A DNA stretch of 64,000 bases, from contig JBBCBC010000025.1 in the NCBI GenBank assembly GCA_037126765.1, forward strand, positions 17,912,175-17,976,174, written 5' to 3'. The notes under the pieces were generated by a model, which was not told the DNA's origin, searched no databases, and worked only from the letters and a program-made list of their open reading frames with translations. The stretch comes from Stenogyne calaminthoides. Taxonomy: Eukaryota > Streptophyta > Magnoliopsida > Lamiales > Lamiaceae. Made by a program: the position numbers and the translations under genes. Positions within the stretch are counted from its first letter, which is position 1. The number at the start of each line of letters is the position of its first letter. Positions 10,684 through 21,257 of this stretch are shown piece by piece.

Positions 10684-11812
10684 TCAATCCTTCTCCGCAG
10701 GGGCAGTTGAGGACGGGTTTTTGACCGACCCGAAAGGAGGGTCCTGCTGTGTAAGCGCCGGCGGATCGACCTCCAAGCTCGACACCTTCTCCACAATGGG
10801 CTCGGAAGGCGTGTCAACTGCTGGGGGAACCACCTCCGAGCTCGGTACCTCCTCCACAATAGGCTCGGAGGGAACGACAACTGCGGAGGGAGTGACTTCC
10901 AAGCCTGGAACCTCCTCCGCGCGGGGTTCATAAGATATACAGCAGAGGGGTCAACCTCCTTAGGATCTGGGAGGGGGTGCACGTTCCGACTAGGGTCAGG
11001 GAAGAAAGAAAGATCGATTCCCATGCCCTTCAGGTCCTTGATCTCCAGCAGGACATCGGGAGCCAGGGGGTTGTCACGGACATATGCTGTGAGCTCGGTG
11101 ACAAGCCCGCTGAGGTCCCTGGAGGGGTTCTCCTTATGGCAGATTCGGATGGCACCCGTGAATGCCTTCACAAACGCAAAGTTGGCGTTCGCCTCCTCAG
11201 CGGTCTTAAACTGGGCCTCCCTGGTATCCAGCTCCCCCTTAATTTTTACCAGCTCCGCCTTCACCCCAACTAGGTCGGCCTCCACCTCGGCCACTTTTCC
11301 CTCCGCCTGGGCCGTCTTTAACTTCTCGGCCGCCAGCGCGGCCTCTGCCTCAACCTGCCGCCCTTCCACACGAACCGACCTCAACCTCTCGGCGGCCAAC
11401 CCACCCTCGGCTTTAGCCAAGCGACCTTCAAGGGTTGAGATCTGCAGAAGGCTCTCTGATTTGGATCTCTCCAGGTCTTTCTGAGCCTCGACCGCCGCCA
11501 GGATCGACTTGGCTTGATCAGCGACCCGAGCTCGCGACTCTCGGAGGTGCCTGAGCTCGGTCTCCAGCTGGGCGCTAGATTTCTCCAAGAACAAGGTTGC
11601 CTTTTGGGAATGGACCATGGTCGAGTACAAGTTGCCCTTCACCTTCTGGCGACGTGCGTTGGCATGATCAGTACGAATCCACCCAGGGGAGATTCCGCAG
11701 GCTGCGGGAAAGGTAACAGGGCCACTTCTCAGGGATCTCATCCAGTTGGAACGGTGAGCACCGGAGGAAGCTAACCACCTCCGGAGAAAACTCGGCTGGC
11801 CCGTAGTCGGGG
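10684..11812 (-). pseudogene. Unit beta, C-terminal coiled-coil exon
   Basis: After a strong acceptor (CTCTTTTTCAG, ending at 11813) the minus strand encodes a long helical protein: LETELRHLRESRARVADQ onward, with heptad-like Ala/Leu/Glu runs (EAQKDLERSKSES, EAEAALAAEKLKTAQAEG) over about 200 residues. A Pro/Glu/Val tail with repeated PSEPIVEEVPSSEVV follows and stops at 10684. At least one frameshift (near 10930) and probably another (near 11680) separate these pieces. This is a typical C-terminal half of the plant proteins grouped as putative gypsy-type transposon proteins. The role is unknown. Confidence 0.65.
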
Positions 11813-11923
11813 CTGAAAAAGAGGATAAACCATCAGATAAACAAAGGGTAAAAAAGTATTTGGAAGAACAGGATGAGGACTTATTCATCCACCCGGACCG
11901 CATCCCAGCCTAGATAGGAGTCA

Positions 11924-12331
11924 TCATCTTCGTGGAGACCTCTTCTCCGGGCCGAGGCACCGGGGGAGGCTAGTCGCGAGGCGGGTGGCGGCGGGAGCAA
12001 GGTTGATGTAGCCGGTTGCGACGTGGGCAGACTGGGTCGACCTCCCCAGCCTCCTATTGATTTCCGACTGGTAGGTCATGATCTCCTCCCTCACTTTCTT
12101 CCGAGCAGGCTCAGAAGCGGGCGGAGTCAAATTCACAACTTTCCTCTTACCCTTGTCAGCGGCGGAGGAGCCGGCGGGGTCCGAACTTAGAGGAGCGACC
12201 TTCACGGAGGAAAATTTTGGAGGAGCGACCTCAGAAGTTGCCACTTCGCCTCATCTGCTTAAGAACAGATTTCTTGCGGGAGGCCATAACGTCCGCAGGG
12301 GGATGGCGTCGGTAAATGGGGATATTGGGGT
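11924..12331 (-). pseudogene. Unit beta, central exon
   Basis: The exon follows the acceptor at 12333-12332 (TTGTCTTTGCAG) and reads RRHPPADVMASRKKSVLKQ. It continues into MATSEVAPPKFSSVKVAP, then KGKRKVVNLTPPASEPARKK, a basic stretch that could serve as a nuclear localisation signal. A frameshift separates the two readings near 12240. Confidence 0.55.
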
Positions 12332-12409
12332 CTGCAAAGACAATGAAATTGCAGTCGGTCAGACAGGTCGACAATGAAAAGTTGATAAGCACGCGGAGAG
12401 GATACTTAC
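12332..12409 (-). other. Intron of antisense unit beta
   Basis: On the minus strand the donor is CCCCT|GTAAGTATCC and the acceptor is TTTCATTGTCTTTGCAG|A. The interval is 78 bp and AT-richer than the flanks. Both sites match the plant consensus well. An intron on the minus strand supports real expression of this unit independent of the genomic RNA. Confidence 0.6.
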
Positions 12410-12571
12410 AGGGGATCTTCAAATGACGCGGGTACGTGTATAAGCAGGCTTTGAGATGGTCGAGCTCGGAGTTCAGGGCATTGACGTCCCGGTAGCTCGG
12501 AGGGGTATCAAAGACTAGATTGAAGGCCTCCAAGAAGTCCCAATACAGGTTGGATTTTTGAGGCCTAAACA
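12410..12571 (-). pseudogene. Unit beta, exon between two introns
   Basis: The reading RPQKSNLYWDFLEAFNLVF continues to LKACLYTYPRHLKIP. It is bounded by the acceptor TTTTCTTTTGTAG (12573-12572) and the donor at 12409-12408. The sequence continues the plant-specific domain begun in the upstream exon. Confidence 0.55.
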
Positions 12572-12631
12572 CTACAAAAGAAAATGAGAATTAGATCAGT
12601 ACGACTTCGGAACCAAGAGCATAAGATTTAC
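12572..12631 (-). other. Short intron of antisense unit beta
   Basis: The minus strand has donor CACG|GTAAATC and acceptor TTTTCTTTTGTAG|T. The 60-bp interval has a pyrimidine-rich end. It is short for a plant intron, so the call is moderate. Confidence 0.5.
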
Positions 12632-12641
12632 CGTGTTCTAC

Positions 12642-13384
12642 TCAGTTCACATAATCTGTGAGGACGTGTATGGGCAGAGTGCTTGAAGGATCCACGGACT
12701 CCCACGCCCCTCCAACGAACCACCACTTCCTGTGCCAACCATCGACTTTGTTAGGGATCCCACTCACGAGCTCCTTGCCCCGACGAAGTCGCACGACATT
12801 GTAGCCGCCGGCTTGGGCAATGGGCTTCAGCACGAAAGATATTTCTCCAGGGTTCGGCAACCGATATAACTCAGCCTGTCCCAGCACAGTTATGGTGGAG
12901 AGAATGTAACTCCAGCCGTTCGGGGTTATTTGCGTAAGGCTTTGGTTCCAGGCCGCGAGCAGGTGAGAAATAGTCTGGTGTAATGGGAATCTAATCCCAG
13001 ACTCCACGGTATGTTCGTTCACGGCTATCATCCCGGCGGTGGCTGGTCGGCACTTTCGTCGGAGGTCGCTCCATAAAAGTGCACATCCCGGGGCACCTTG
13101 TATAAGCGACGAAGGGAGCGAACGTATTGATCGGACAACACTAACCATTTCTTTTCCTGAGAAGCCACAAAGTCCGACCTGACCAACTTCCGATAGCTAC
13201 GCTCAGGTCGCTTGTATGGAGCTCGAAGGTGATAGGAGTTGTAATCGAAGACCCGTTCAAAGGCCCCATACCTACAGGCCGGGTCGGAGGGACTGGCTGT
13301 CGCTGTCTCCTCCGATGCAGCGGCGCGTAGGGTGCTGGTATTTAGTACGGGGAGGTGAATGATTTCCTCCAACTCCGTGATTAG
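12642..13384 (-). pseudogene. Unit beta, 'putative gypsy type transposon' (Transposase_28-like) domain
   Basis: The minus strand reads TELEEIIHLPVLNTSTLRAA, then FERVFDYNSYHLRAPYKRPE, then KKWLVLSDQYVRSLRR. A one-base frameshift near 13035-13050 leads into AVNEHTVESGIRFPLHQTI and LTQITPNGWSYILSTITVL. The GIRFPLH...ITPNGW pattern is the hallmark of the plant family called putative gypsy type transposon (Transposase_28 in Pfam), which is found in antisense genes of Tat elements. The biochemical function of the family is not established. The N-terminal side is cut by the Athila element; the first exon lies at 19786-20091. Confidence 0.65.
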
Positions 13385-15001
13385 AGGTGAAATTGAGTGA
13401 GTTACAAGCGAGTTTTAGCCATGTTTTGAGTGTTTTTAGTGATATTCTTGTGGTGATTGAGCATAATCTGTATAAAATCACTAATTTGCTTCTTTGGTTT
13501 GTATAATAGGAAAGAGGACTGAAAATGGAGCTCGTGATACTTTGCGGTGCATGAATCGGACTCCCAGTTGAAAAGATATGAAAGAAATACTGAAAAGTAT
13601 TAGTTGGAGTGAAGAAAGGTGATAGAAGGATGAGGTCGAGCACCTAGAGCTTGACCAATACGGTCGAGCGGACACAAGTGCAGGGAGCAATCGGCGCTCG
13701 ACCAGGTGTGGTCGAGTGAAACCGCTCGACCAAGGAAGGTGCTCGAGCGCAAGGGAATCCAGCGATGTAGAAGCGCTCGACCAAACTAAGTGGTCGAGCG
13801 ACTTTGCTGACCAAAAGACACCTTTCGAGCGATCCGATTAAGCGAGATATATAAAATGACGGAAAAAAAATTAGAAGAGGAGGTTTTTTTTTCAGGAAGA
13901 GGGCGAAAAATTAGATAGAGGAAAGAAAAAAAAAAAAAGTACCTAGGGTTCAGGAAGAAGGAGTGGAATTCATCCACGAGTAACACAATCGATTCACAAA
14001 TTCTTTGGTTTAACATTCTAGTTTTCTGATTTTGTTTTGTTTAATTTCTCAGTTTTTACTTTTGAAGAACAATTTAGGGTTTATTTGAATTTTCTATCCA
14101 ATACTCTTTGTGCTACTTGAATTCAATTGATTATCCATTGTTGATTTGGATTATGCATTCTTTCTTAATGAGTTCTATGATTTAGTTGGTTATTTGTGAT
14201 TTGATGATCAAGATGTTAGGCTAAACTTTTGATTGCTTTGGATAGGATGATCGCGTAGAAATAGTGAATTGGTTAGGCGATTAGGATGATTCGAGGTGTA
14301 AATTGAATAATCTTCTTAAATTGTTAAGTGGAATAACCAATCCAATAAAAACCATTGAATTAGTACCAAAGTTGTTAAAGAGAGGACTAATTTAATCACT
14401 CTTTTTTCCAACAAATATGCTTGAGGAGAGGGTTTGTGACGGGGTTGGTAATATACCGGTTCATTTAGGGAGGACGGCCGAATCGCCCAACTTGAATAAG
14501 GGCTTTAGCAGTTAAGCACAATCTTAATAACTTTGTTATTTGGTGAGTGAGGTAAAGAGGGTATTAGTTGAGTAGTCGGGAATAAAAACCAAGCTTTTGC
14601 TGTATCTTATTTAGTGCGGGATTAGGGAAGTTGATTGCCTAGTTTCAGTACACTTAGGGTTATTCTTTTGTACACCAAGATAGTCTTTGTCGCCAAACCA
14701 ATTCCAATAATATATGTAGGGATTCCTATCCAAAGCAATATTCTCCAATATTTGCACTTCATCTGAAGTTAGAGTAATCTTTGTCATTTGCTGATTTTCT
14801 GTTAATTCAATAGTAGGGAAATAGAACTATCAAATTGCATCCATATTAGTTACAAAGCATAGATTTCCAGGGATTTACACGCATACGAAACTTCCTTTGG
14901 GTTCGATACTACTTGGTCTAAATACTTACCCTTGCTACAGTGATCCCATACTCTTGTGGGGTAACTGCTAGTTAAGAATATAACATTTTACGGCCAAGTC
15001 A
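13378..15001 (+). repeat. 5' LTR of the Athila element (approximate ends)
   Basis: The right end is fixed by the primer-binding site at 15003. The left end is placed at TGATTAGAGG, because the reading frame of unit beta leaves off there and the TGATT/AGTCA ends are nearly complementary. The segment 13640-13830 carries at least eight GGTCGAGC or GCTCGACC motifs. An A-rich run lies at about 13860-13940. The exact ends need the missing 3' LTR. Confidence 0.6.
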
Positions 15002-15002
15002 A

Positions 15003-15020
15003 TGGCATCGTTGCCGGGGA
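15003..15020 (+). promoter_or_regulatory. Athila primer-binding site
   Basis: TGGCATCGTTGCCGGGGA differs by two bases from the Athila consensus TGGCGCCGTTGCCGGGGA, which pairs with the 3' end of tRNA-Asp. Confidence 0.8.
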
Positions 15021-15147
15021 TGTGACGTATGCGCTTTGTGTAAAACTTGGAAATAGATTAGTAGCTAGTAGTGGGTGTTTTCTTTTATGTTTTTACTATA
15101 TTTTTGTGTTAGTTGCATTTGATTTCTTTGCTTGAGTTTTCAGGTTT

Positions 15148-17381
15148 ATGAGAACATGCTCAAAAGGAGAAACGAGCGTTGATCGAACTGAACTAGACCC
15201 TGAAGCTATAGCAAGAAGGAATCGAGCTTTTCAGAGGAGAATGGCTGCGGTAGGGAATGACGGGTTGAATGTGGATGGAAATGGAGGGAACGGAGAGAAT
15301 CAGTTGCAACCAGAATGGATTAATAACCCGAACCCACAGCAAAACCAACCATACCCCCAAAACCAACAACAGTATCCCAACCAACCAAACCAGCAAAACC
15401 AATTCCCTAACCAAAATTAAACTTCCAAAACCTTAATCATCCATACAACAACCAACCTTACCAAAATCCACCTTACCAAAACCAGCAGAACCAAAACCAC
15501 CAACCAAACCCAAACTATAACCCACACTACAACCCTCTCTACCAAAACCAACAAAACCACCCAAGGGGAGGGAATCCTGATATGGCTATCCGAGGGATGT
15601 TTGAGGCTCAACCTCAAAGACACTATGATGGAGTGGCTTTGCCAAGGGTAGAAACTAACAACTTCTCTATTTCACCGGGGATCCTTAAGATGCTCCTTGA
15701 TTCTCAGTTCAGAGGAGAGGTCAGGAGAGACAATCCAAACACTCATCTCCAAAACTTTTTGATGATTGCTTTGACATTTGATTACAATGGGATGTCGGAG
15801 GATGCAAAGAAGCTCAGGTTTTTTCCGTTCTCACTGACCGGGATAGCTAGGGATTGGTTTGATAACCCAATTCCCCGAGGAAGTATCACCACTTGGGCTC
15901 AAATGGAGCGAGCATTTTTGGAGCGTTTTTATCCTCCATCCAGAACAATGAAGGCAAGAACTGAGATATCTACATTCCGTCAAAAACCTAATGAGGGTCT
16001 CAGTCAAGCATGGGAGCGATACTGTAACTTGTTGATTGAGTGTCCACAACATGGGTTCAGTGAGCAAGATACAGTGGCCTACTTTTACTGTGGAATCCAT
16101 TACAATGAGCAAAAGCACCTCGATGCTTGTGCAGGTGGTGGTTTTCTGAATAAGAGTGCCTGGGAGTGCAGAGAAATTGTGGAAGGAGTTAAAAATGCTG
16201 GGGAACGGAATGCTGATCAATCACGTCAGAGTGTGAATCAGATGGAAGACAGCATTGGAACTCAGAAGTTGTTGATGGCTATGATGGATAAAAACAGTAA
16301 TATTCAGGTTAGCCAACAGTTTGGGGGGAGGAAGCAACGAGGCGAATGAGTTTATGAACCAATCGGTATTTCAGCAGGAAGAGGCCAACTATATGGGGAG
16401 GCCGAATTACAACCAGCAGGGGTACCAACAGGGAAATTATCAGCAAGGGCGACCTACCTCTGGTCAACCTTTTATGCCTCAGGGTCATCACCTTCACAGA
16501 ACCAATGGCAAAATAATTCAAACTATCAAGGGGGTTCTACATCCTATCCGAATCAGTGGAGAAAGAACGAGAATTTTTCCTATGGTAATCCAAAGGCTGG
16601 AATCACTGTTCCACCAGGTGTTGATCTAGGTTTAAAGCCTCCTGGTGGAGAAGGCGGAACATCAGTTGCTGAGATGTTGCAACTTCTTGTGCAATAAGGT
16701 GAGGAGGTGAAAAAGAGATTATCTTCTCTTGAATTGATCAGAAAGAGGCGAATAAGAAGAACGAGAGGAGAGCAAGATTTCCAGAGGATGCAGCAAGAAA
16801 ATAACAGGCGATTTAATGCGCTTGAATATCAGATGGGACAGATAACAAAGTCAATAGGTAGAAAGAGGGGCAAATTCCCATCTATGCCCGAGGTGAATCC
16901 GAAGGAACATTGTAAAGCTATTGAGCTTAGAAGTGGGAGGAAGTATGATGGACCTCCATTACCGGCTGAGGTAGAGAAAAATCATAGGCAAGTTGAGGAA
17001 GATAGTGAGGGAAAAGAGGTGAAAGATGATGAACCAGTGGAAGAGGTAGACAGTGTAAAGCTAGAAAAAGGGAAAGAAAAAGGGGAAGAAGGGTATGTTG
17101 ATGAAGAAAGGGTACCAAAGTGGAAGACTTCGAGAGAAAATAGGCTCAAGGTGAAAGAAACTGAACAGGATGAATGGGGGGTGCCTAAATCTGTGGTTCC
17201 TGTTCCTTATCCTCAAAAGTTTATGAAGAAGAAGTTAGACGAGAAGTTTGCTAAGTTTTTGGAGGTATTCAAGAAAATGCACATAAACATACCTTTTTAT
17301 GATGCATTGGAGCAGATGCCGAATTATGCAAAGTTCTTGAAAGATCTAATTGCTAAAAGGAGGAGAGTTGATGAACCCTGA
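15148..17381 (+). pseudogene. Athila gag
   Basis: The N-terminal ORF (15148-15420) ends in a Asn/Gln/Pro-rich low-complexity linker that continues past a frameshift to 15580. The core gag domain follows: ISPGILKMLLDSQFRGE, then LRFFPFSLTGIARDWFDN, then WAQMERAFLERFYPPSRTMK and QAWERYCNLLIECPQHGF. This matches the retrotransposon gag family (PF03732) of Athila elements. The C-terminal part (16707-17381) is highly charged with Lys/Glu runs. Breaks lie at about 15420, 16349 and 16629-16700. Confidence 0.8.
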
Positions 17382-18111
17382 GCTCGTTCAGTTGAACCAC
17401 GAAGTGAGTGCAATGGTGCACAAGACACTTCCTCCAAAGTTGAAAGATCTGGGCAGCTTCACTATTCTTTGTGACATTGGGAATGGAATCAAGAAGGGAG
17501 CTTTGTGTGATTTGGGGGCTAGTATCAACCTTATGCCCTTATCACTATTGAAGAAGCTGAACTGTGGAGAACTGGAATCGACTATGATGACTCTTCAACT
17601 AGCAGATAGGTCTATCACTCGACCTCAAAGCGTAGTGGAAGATGTTCTCGTGAAAGTGGATAGTCATGTCTTTCCAGCTGACTTTGTAGTCCTTGAGCAT
17701 GTGCCCTTAATCTTGGGAAGACATTTCTTGGCTACTACTGGGATGGTCTTAGATGTGGCAAATGAAAAAATCACGGTGAAGGTGGATGATCAAGAGATAA
17801 AAATTACTCTTTTTGAGGCAATGAAATATCCGATGGGGGATGAGAGTTGTCATTTTGTTGATATGATCGATCTTTACGCTGATGACACACTCAATGGTGA
17901 AGAATTGAAGCAGAGGGAGGTGAAGCAAGTGGGGGAAGAAAAAGAATTGCACTTGGAGGAGAAGCCTTTTGAGGCGATGTTCGACAAAGCCCCACCATTG
18001 GAAGCTAAAAAGGAATTGAAGCCATTACGGACCACCTTATGTACGCATACTTGGAAGATAATTAAAGGTACCCTGTTATTATTTCTTCTTCTTTATCTCA
18101 TGATCAATTAG
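17350..18111 (+). pseudogene. Athila protease, followed by truncated RT start
   Basis: GALCDLGASINLMPLSLLKK carries the protease active site in the Athila form DLGAS. VPLILGRHFLATTGMVLDVA is the second conserved block. Downstream reading in another frame gives LLKVLRKHKSGIGWSYED, the segment just before RT in Athila, and is then cut. The protease would release Gag and Pol. Nearly all of RT, RNase H and integrase is missing. Confidence 0.8.
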
Positions 18112-18239
18112 ATAGACTTCTCAAAGTGCTACGTAAGCACAAATCGGGTATCGGTTGGTCCTATGAGGATAAAGGAGGTAACATGGTTTTCGCTTCATGA
18201 AAGTAAGTAAGTTCGGTCCGGCAATAGGACCTTAAAAAT

Positions 18240-19785
18240 AGCGCTGAATGGGAGACAACCCATTTTTTTGGTGTAATTTCAGTTGTTTTGTGTTTTATCG
18301 TGGTGTTTTGATCTCGGGTATTTGAGGATGTTGAGTGCAGGTACATTTGTAAACCCCAGGTGGTAAGAGGAGAGGATCACCCGATGTATCGCCCTCCACC
18401 ACCTCCAGAGCAATGACAGTAGATGGGGAACTCCCCAATTTCTAACTCTTGCATTTTCCTTTTCTCTTTCATTTATTCTATTTGGGCATATACTTAAACT
18501 GGCTATCTCTTGGCACTTATGAAAAAGGGTGTGAATTTGCTTGATTTCATTGTTGATTGATGTCCTCCTTGCTTATATGTTGCTTTACTTTGAGTGTGAA
18601 TGCTGAGTTGAGTAATTGTTGAATGGTTGAGTGCTTGAGAATGTGTGTAGTTGTGAGTAAGGTGGATTTGAAAGGGAAGTCGTGCACTTGCTATTTTTCT
18701 TTTTGAATATTTGTGTGGCATGAGGCATAAGTTGCTAGGTCTAGGAATGGATGTGAATAACCGTGACATTTGAGCCTTTAAAGAGATTGAAATTCATCAT
18801 ATTCGTCTCATTCATTGTGTGTGAATCATCACCTTTGAGGTGCTAGAACTTGTGGATATTCTCTCTTCTTGATTGTGTCTTGTATTGCATGCCAGAAGTG
18901 ATCATAGGCCATGTTTCGATTTGTAAGTCACTTTAGCCCAAATTTCCCAACCAATGACATTTTTCCCTTGCTAGCCCATTTGAGCCTGAGGCCTAATCGT
19001 TTGTTAGCAGATTTAAGCCATGTTCGTTTTAAAACTCTTTTGTCCAAAATTGAGTGGAGAATAGGAAAAGTTTTAAATAAGGGGGTGAAATTGGTTGATG
19101 TAAAGAATTGATGGGTTGAGTGTATTCATGAACAGCTGGATGGGAAGCTTGTGGACGGATGGAAAAGAAATAAGAGTGAGTTGAGCAACAGAAAAGATAC
19201 ATTCTTGCTCGAAAAAAAAGGGAAAGAAAAGAAAGGAAAGGTTGAAATGTTTTAGTTTGGGGGAGGGAGAATTGAAAAGAAAAAAAGATGCAAATAACAT
19301 TGCATTTGATAACAGCACTTTAACCCCTTAGATTGAAATATTTTGACTACGATTTTCTTATTCTCTGCTCATTGAGTCAGTTTCCCATATACTTATCCCA
19401 CCTGTCCAAAGAGCCTTCCGTTATAACCTAGTGAAAGTCCTTGTTGATCCGATGTGAATAAATTGAATGTGATCGATGTTGAGAGTATTTACAAGCATAT
19501 GGTCACTGATTTGTGTGATTGATTGTTTGAGTGTCCCTACTTATTGAAAAAAAAAACTTGTGAGGGAGTGAAACACACCGTCGAGAGCACATCCATGTTT
19601 AATTTGGTGAGTTATGTTGATTGCCCATGAGTAGGAGAAAAGAGGATGAGTTTATGTCGAGTGACCGATCATTGGAAGTTGAAAGCAATTGCATGCATGA
19701 TTTGGTATCCCGGTTTGTTTTGTCAATTTCACTCAATTTATAATTTCATTGCTTGGGGACAAGCAACATTATAAGTTTGGGGGAG
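18240..19785 (+). other. Athila 3' non-coding region
   Basis: This is the long 3' region of the Athila element. It opens with the stretch GGGAGACAACCCA (about 18250) that follows pol in these elements. It closes with GCTTGGGGACAAGCAA and the polypurine tract. No env-like ORF is visible. Confidence 0.65.
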
Positions 19786-20091
19786 TCGCCAAGAATTGCT
19801 CATCGTCGTCGTTACCCCCTTCTTCCTTATTGTCAATCGGGGCACTTGTAGAAGAAGTTGCCCCCATGTTGAGGGCGGCGGAGCCGGGGTCGAGACGATG
19901 GCGAAGGTGAGCTATGGCCACATCATCGTCATTCGAAGATGATGAAACCAGAAAACGAGGTGGTACTGGAGTAGATGGTGAATTGAAGGCCATAGGAAGG
20001 TTTGAGAAAGGGTGAATGCGTTACCTGGTTCAGCTTCGTTCGGAAGTTTGGAAGCTCGCCGGAAAACTCTAGAGTGAAGGTTCAGATGCAT
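19786..20091 (-). pseudogene. Unit beta, first exon (N-terminus)
   Basis: On the minus strand the TATA box at 20140-20131 is followed by an ATG at 20091. An alternative in-frame start at 19993 gives MAFNSPSTPVPPRFLVSSSS then DDDVAIAHLRHRLDPGSAAL. This aligns with the alpha unit (FLVLPSLEDDHMAIAKF...GGGSVAL) and with the 61-kb unit (YLISSSSENNHTSIAKLHC..GGGSA). An upstream frame contains SGELPNF, matching SGEPPNL of alpha, so a frameshift separates the two. The exon is cut at 19786 by the Athila element; the rest of the gene resumes at 13384. Confidence 0.6.
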
Positions 20092-20130
20092 GAAGGATGA
20101 GGGTAAAGGGTTTATGCCTAAAATCCTCGC

Positions 20131-20140
20131 CCTTTTTATA
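20131..20140 (-). promoter_or_regulatory. TATA box of antisense unit beta
   Basis: TATAAAAAGG on the minus strand lies about 45 bp before the ATG at 20091. Confidence 0.6.
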
Positions 20141-20327
20141 GAGGAGGAGGGGGGTCAAAATGTAATATTAATATAGTTAGGCCCCCCCCGAAGGAAATAA
20201 AGTCACACGGGCAGCGCGTGGTTAACACCACATCCGTAGGTTGGGCGAGCTCGCGGCACATGACGACACTTGTAAGCCGAGCCATCATGACAGATCGGTC
20301 AAACCCTCTGCCGATTCAAGGAATCGA

Positions 20328-20377
20328 GGCGACGATTCGCCTCCCCAAGGACGACGATGCGCTTCGGGCACATTCCT
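20328..20377 (-). promoter_or_regulatory. Two-part upstream element of unit beta
   Basis: On the minus strand AGGAATGTGC (20377-20368) is followed after 26 bp by the inverted repeat GGCGAATCGTCGCC (20341-20328). Confidence 0.65.
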
Positions 20378-20463
20378 CGAGATCGACCTGCTGCAGGTGG
20401 GTAAGAACAACGGGTCAAGTCAAGGCCCCAATGCAAGCTTGCGACCCCGACTTGAGGGGCAAT

Positions 20464-21065
20464 TGTTGTAACATGAAATAGTACGACTTGCCAGAGGCAG
20501 TTTATCTCCATCTAACACTTGTCATTAGAGAGGCCCTTGCCATGTCAAGGAAGGTCGCGGGGCGACTTAAAGGACTACGCAGGTTGCGAGGTGACTTGGA
20601 AGAATGCGAAGGTCGTTTGGCGACCTAAGAGGTCGCACAAGCCGGAGTTGACTGGGCCTCGAGGTCGGATAAAAGATTGATATGGTAAAGATACGAGTAA
20701 TTAATGTTGCGGATTTTATGGGCTGTAATCAGGGAAAGCATACCTGGATGCGCGACTTGCGGGACAAGCAAGGAAACCCTAGCCTGGCGGCTAACAGGCC
20801 TGCGAGAGGAAGCCCATGTAGGCTGTAGCCCTAATTAGGTGTCTATAAATATATCTTGTATTGTACGTTGTAAAGGATCGAAATCCTAGTACCCTAAGCA
20901 GAAATTATACATTAAAATATCCTGGCTTGGTGCCCCCAGACGTAGTCTATTTCAAGGACGAACTGGGTAATCAAATCGTGTGTTATTTATCGCTTTCGCT
21001 ATTATATTGATCGGAGCATTATCAAATACTTTATTTGTTCATCGGTAATCAAACCAGGTACAACA
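20464..21065 (+). repeat. 3' LTR of the Tat element
   Basis: The LTR is 602 bp, TGTTGTAACATG...GGTACAACA. The differences from the 5' LTR are mostly single bases and a few 3-bp indels, so the insertion is not very old. Confidence 0.92.
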
Positions 21066-21070
21066 TTTGG
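21066..21070. repeat. Right target-site duplication TTTGG of the Tat element
   Basis: This is identical to 2970-2974. Confidence 0.9.
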
Positions 21071-21257
21071 AACTAATTGTGGTAGAATTAAATTGAATAA
21101 TAATAATAATAATAACATATTTAATAATAATAAAGTTATAATATTTAATAATAAAAGATATCATATCAAGAAAGATTTTTACATAGATTATTTAGTCATA
21201 AGCATTCCTATAATCATGGGATTTAATTAGATTATTTCCATATCTTCTTTATTATTG

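Larger units (their letters stand above)
13378..19785 (+). mobile_element. Athila-type gypsy element, deleted for RT-IN and the 3' LTR, nested in unit beta
   Basis: A 5' LTR (13378-15001), an Athila-type primer site (TGGCATCGTTGCCGGGGA), gag and protease are followed by an abrupt jump near 18150-18240 from the start of RT to 3' non-coding sequence. The right end stops at the polypurine tract (AAGTTTGGGGGAG at 19773-19785) with no 3' LTR. The flanking sequence on both sides is the same antisense beta gene. No target duplication is present, which fits loss of the right end by deletion. Confidence 0.8.
2975..21065 (+). mobile_element. Tat-lineage Ty3/gypsy retrotransposon, complete ends, decayed coding
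   Basis: The element has two LTRs of about 600 bp that begin TGTTGTAACATG and end GGTACAACA, a 5-bp TTTGG target duplication, and a primer-binding site TGGCGCCGTCTGTGGGAAC. The + strand carries gag, protease, RT, RNase H and integrase in the gypsy order. Between pol and the 3' LTR lies a long region whose genes run on the minus strand; additional ORFs in this position, sense or antisense, are known from Tat-lineage elements such as Grande. An Athila element (13378-19785) is nested in the antisense gene. Several stop codons break pol, so this copy is not autonomous. The polypurine tract GAGGGGCAAT lies just before 20464. Confidence 0.9.

Noticed and set aside
10721..11774. Several + strand ORFs over the beta coiled-coil region
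   Set aside because: They are mirror readings of the GC-rich minus-strand exon. The minus strand has the splice sites, heptads and stop context.
15301..15580. Asn/Gln/Pro-rich repeat as a separate prion-like protein
   Set aside because: It is the low-complexity linker between the N-terminus and the core domain of Athila gag, in line with flanking gag frames.
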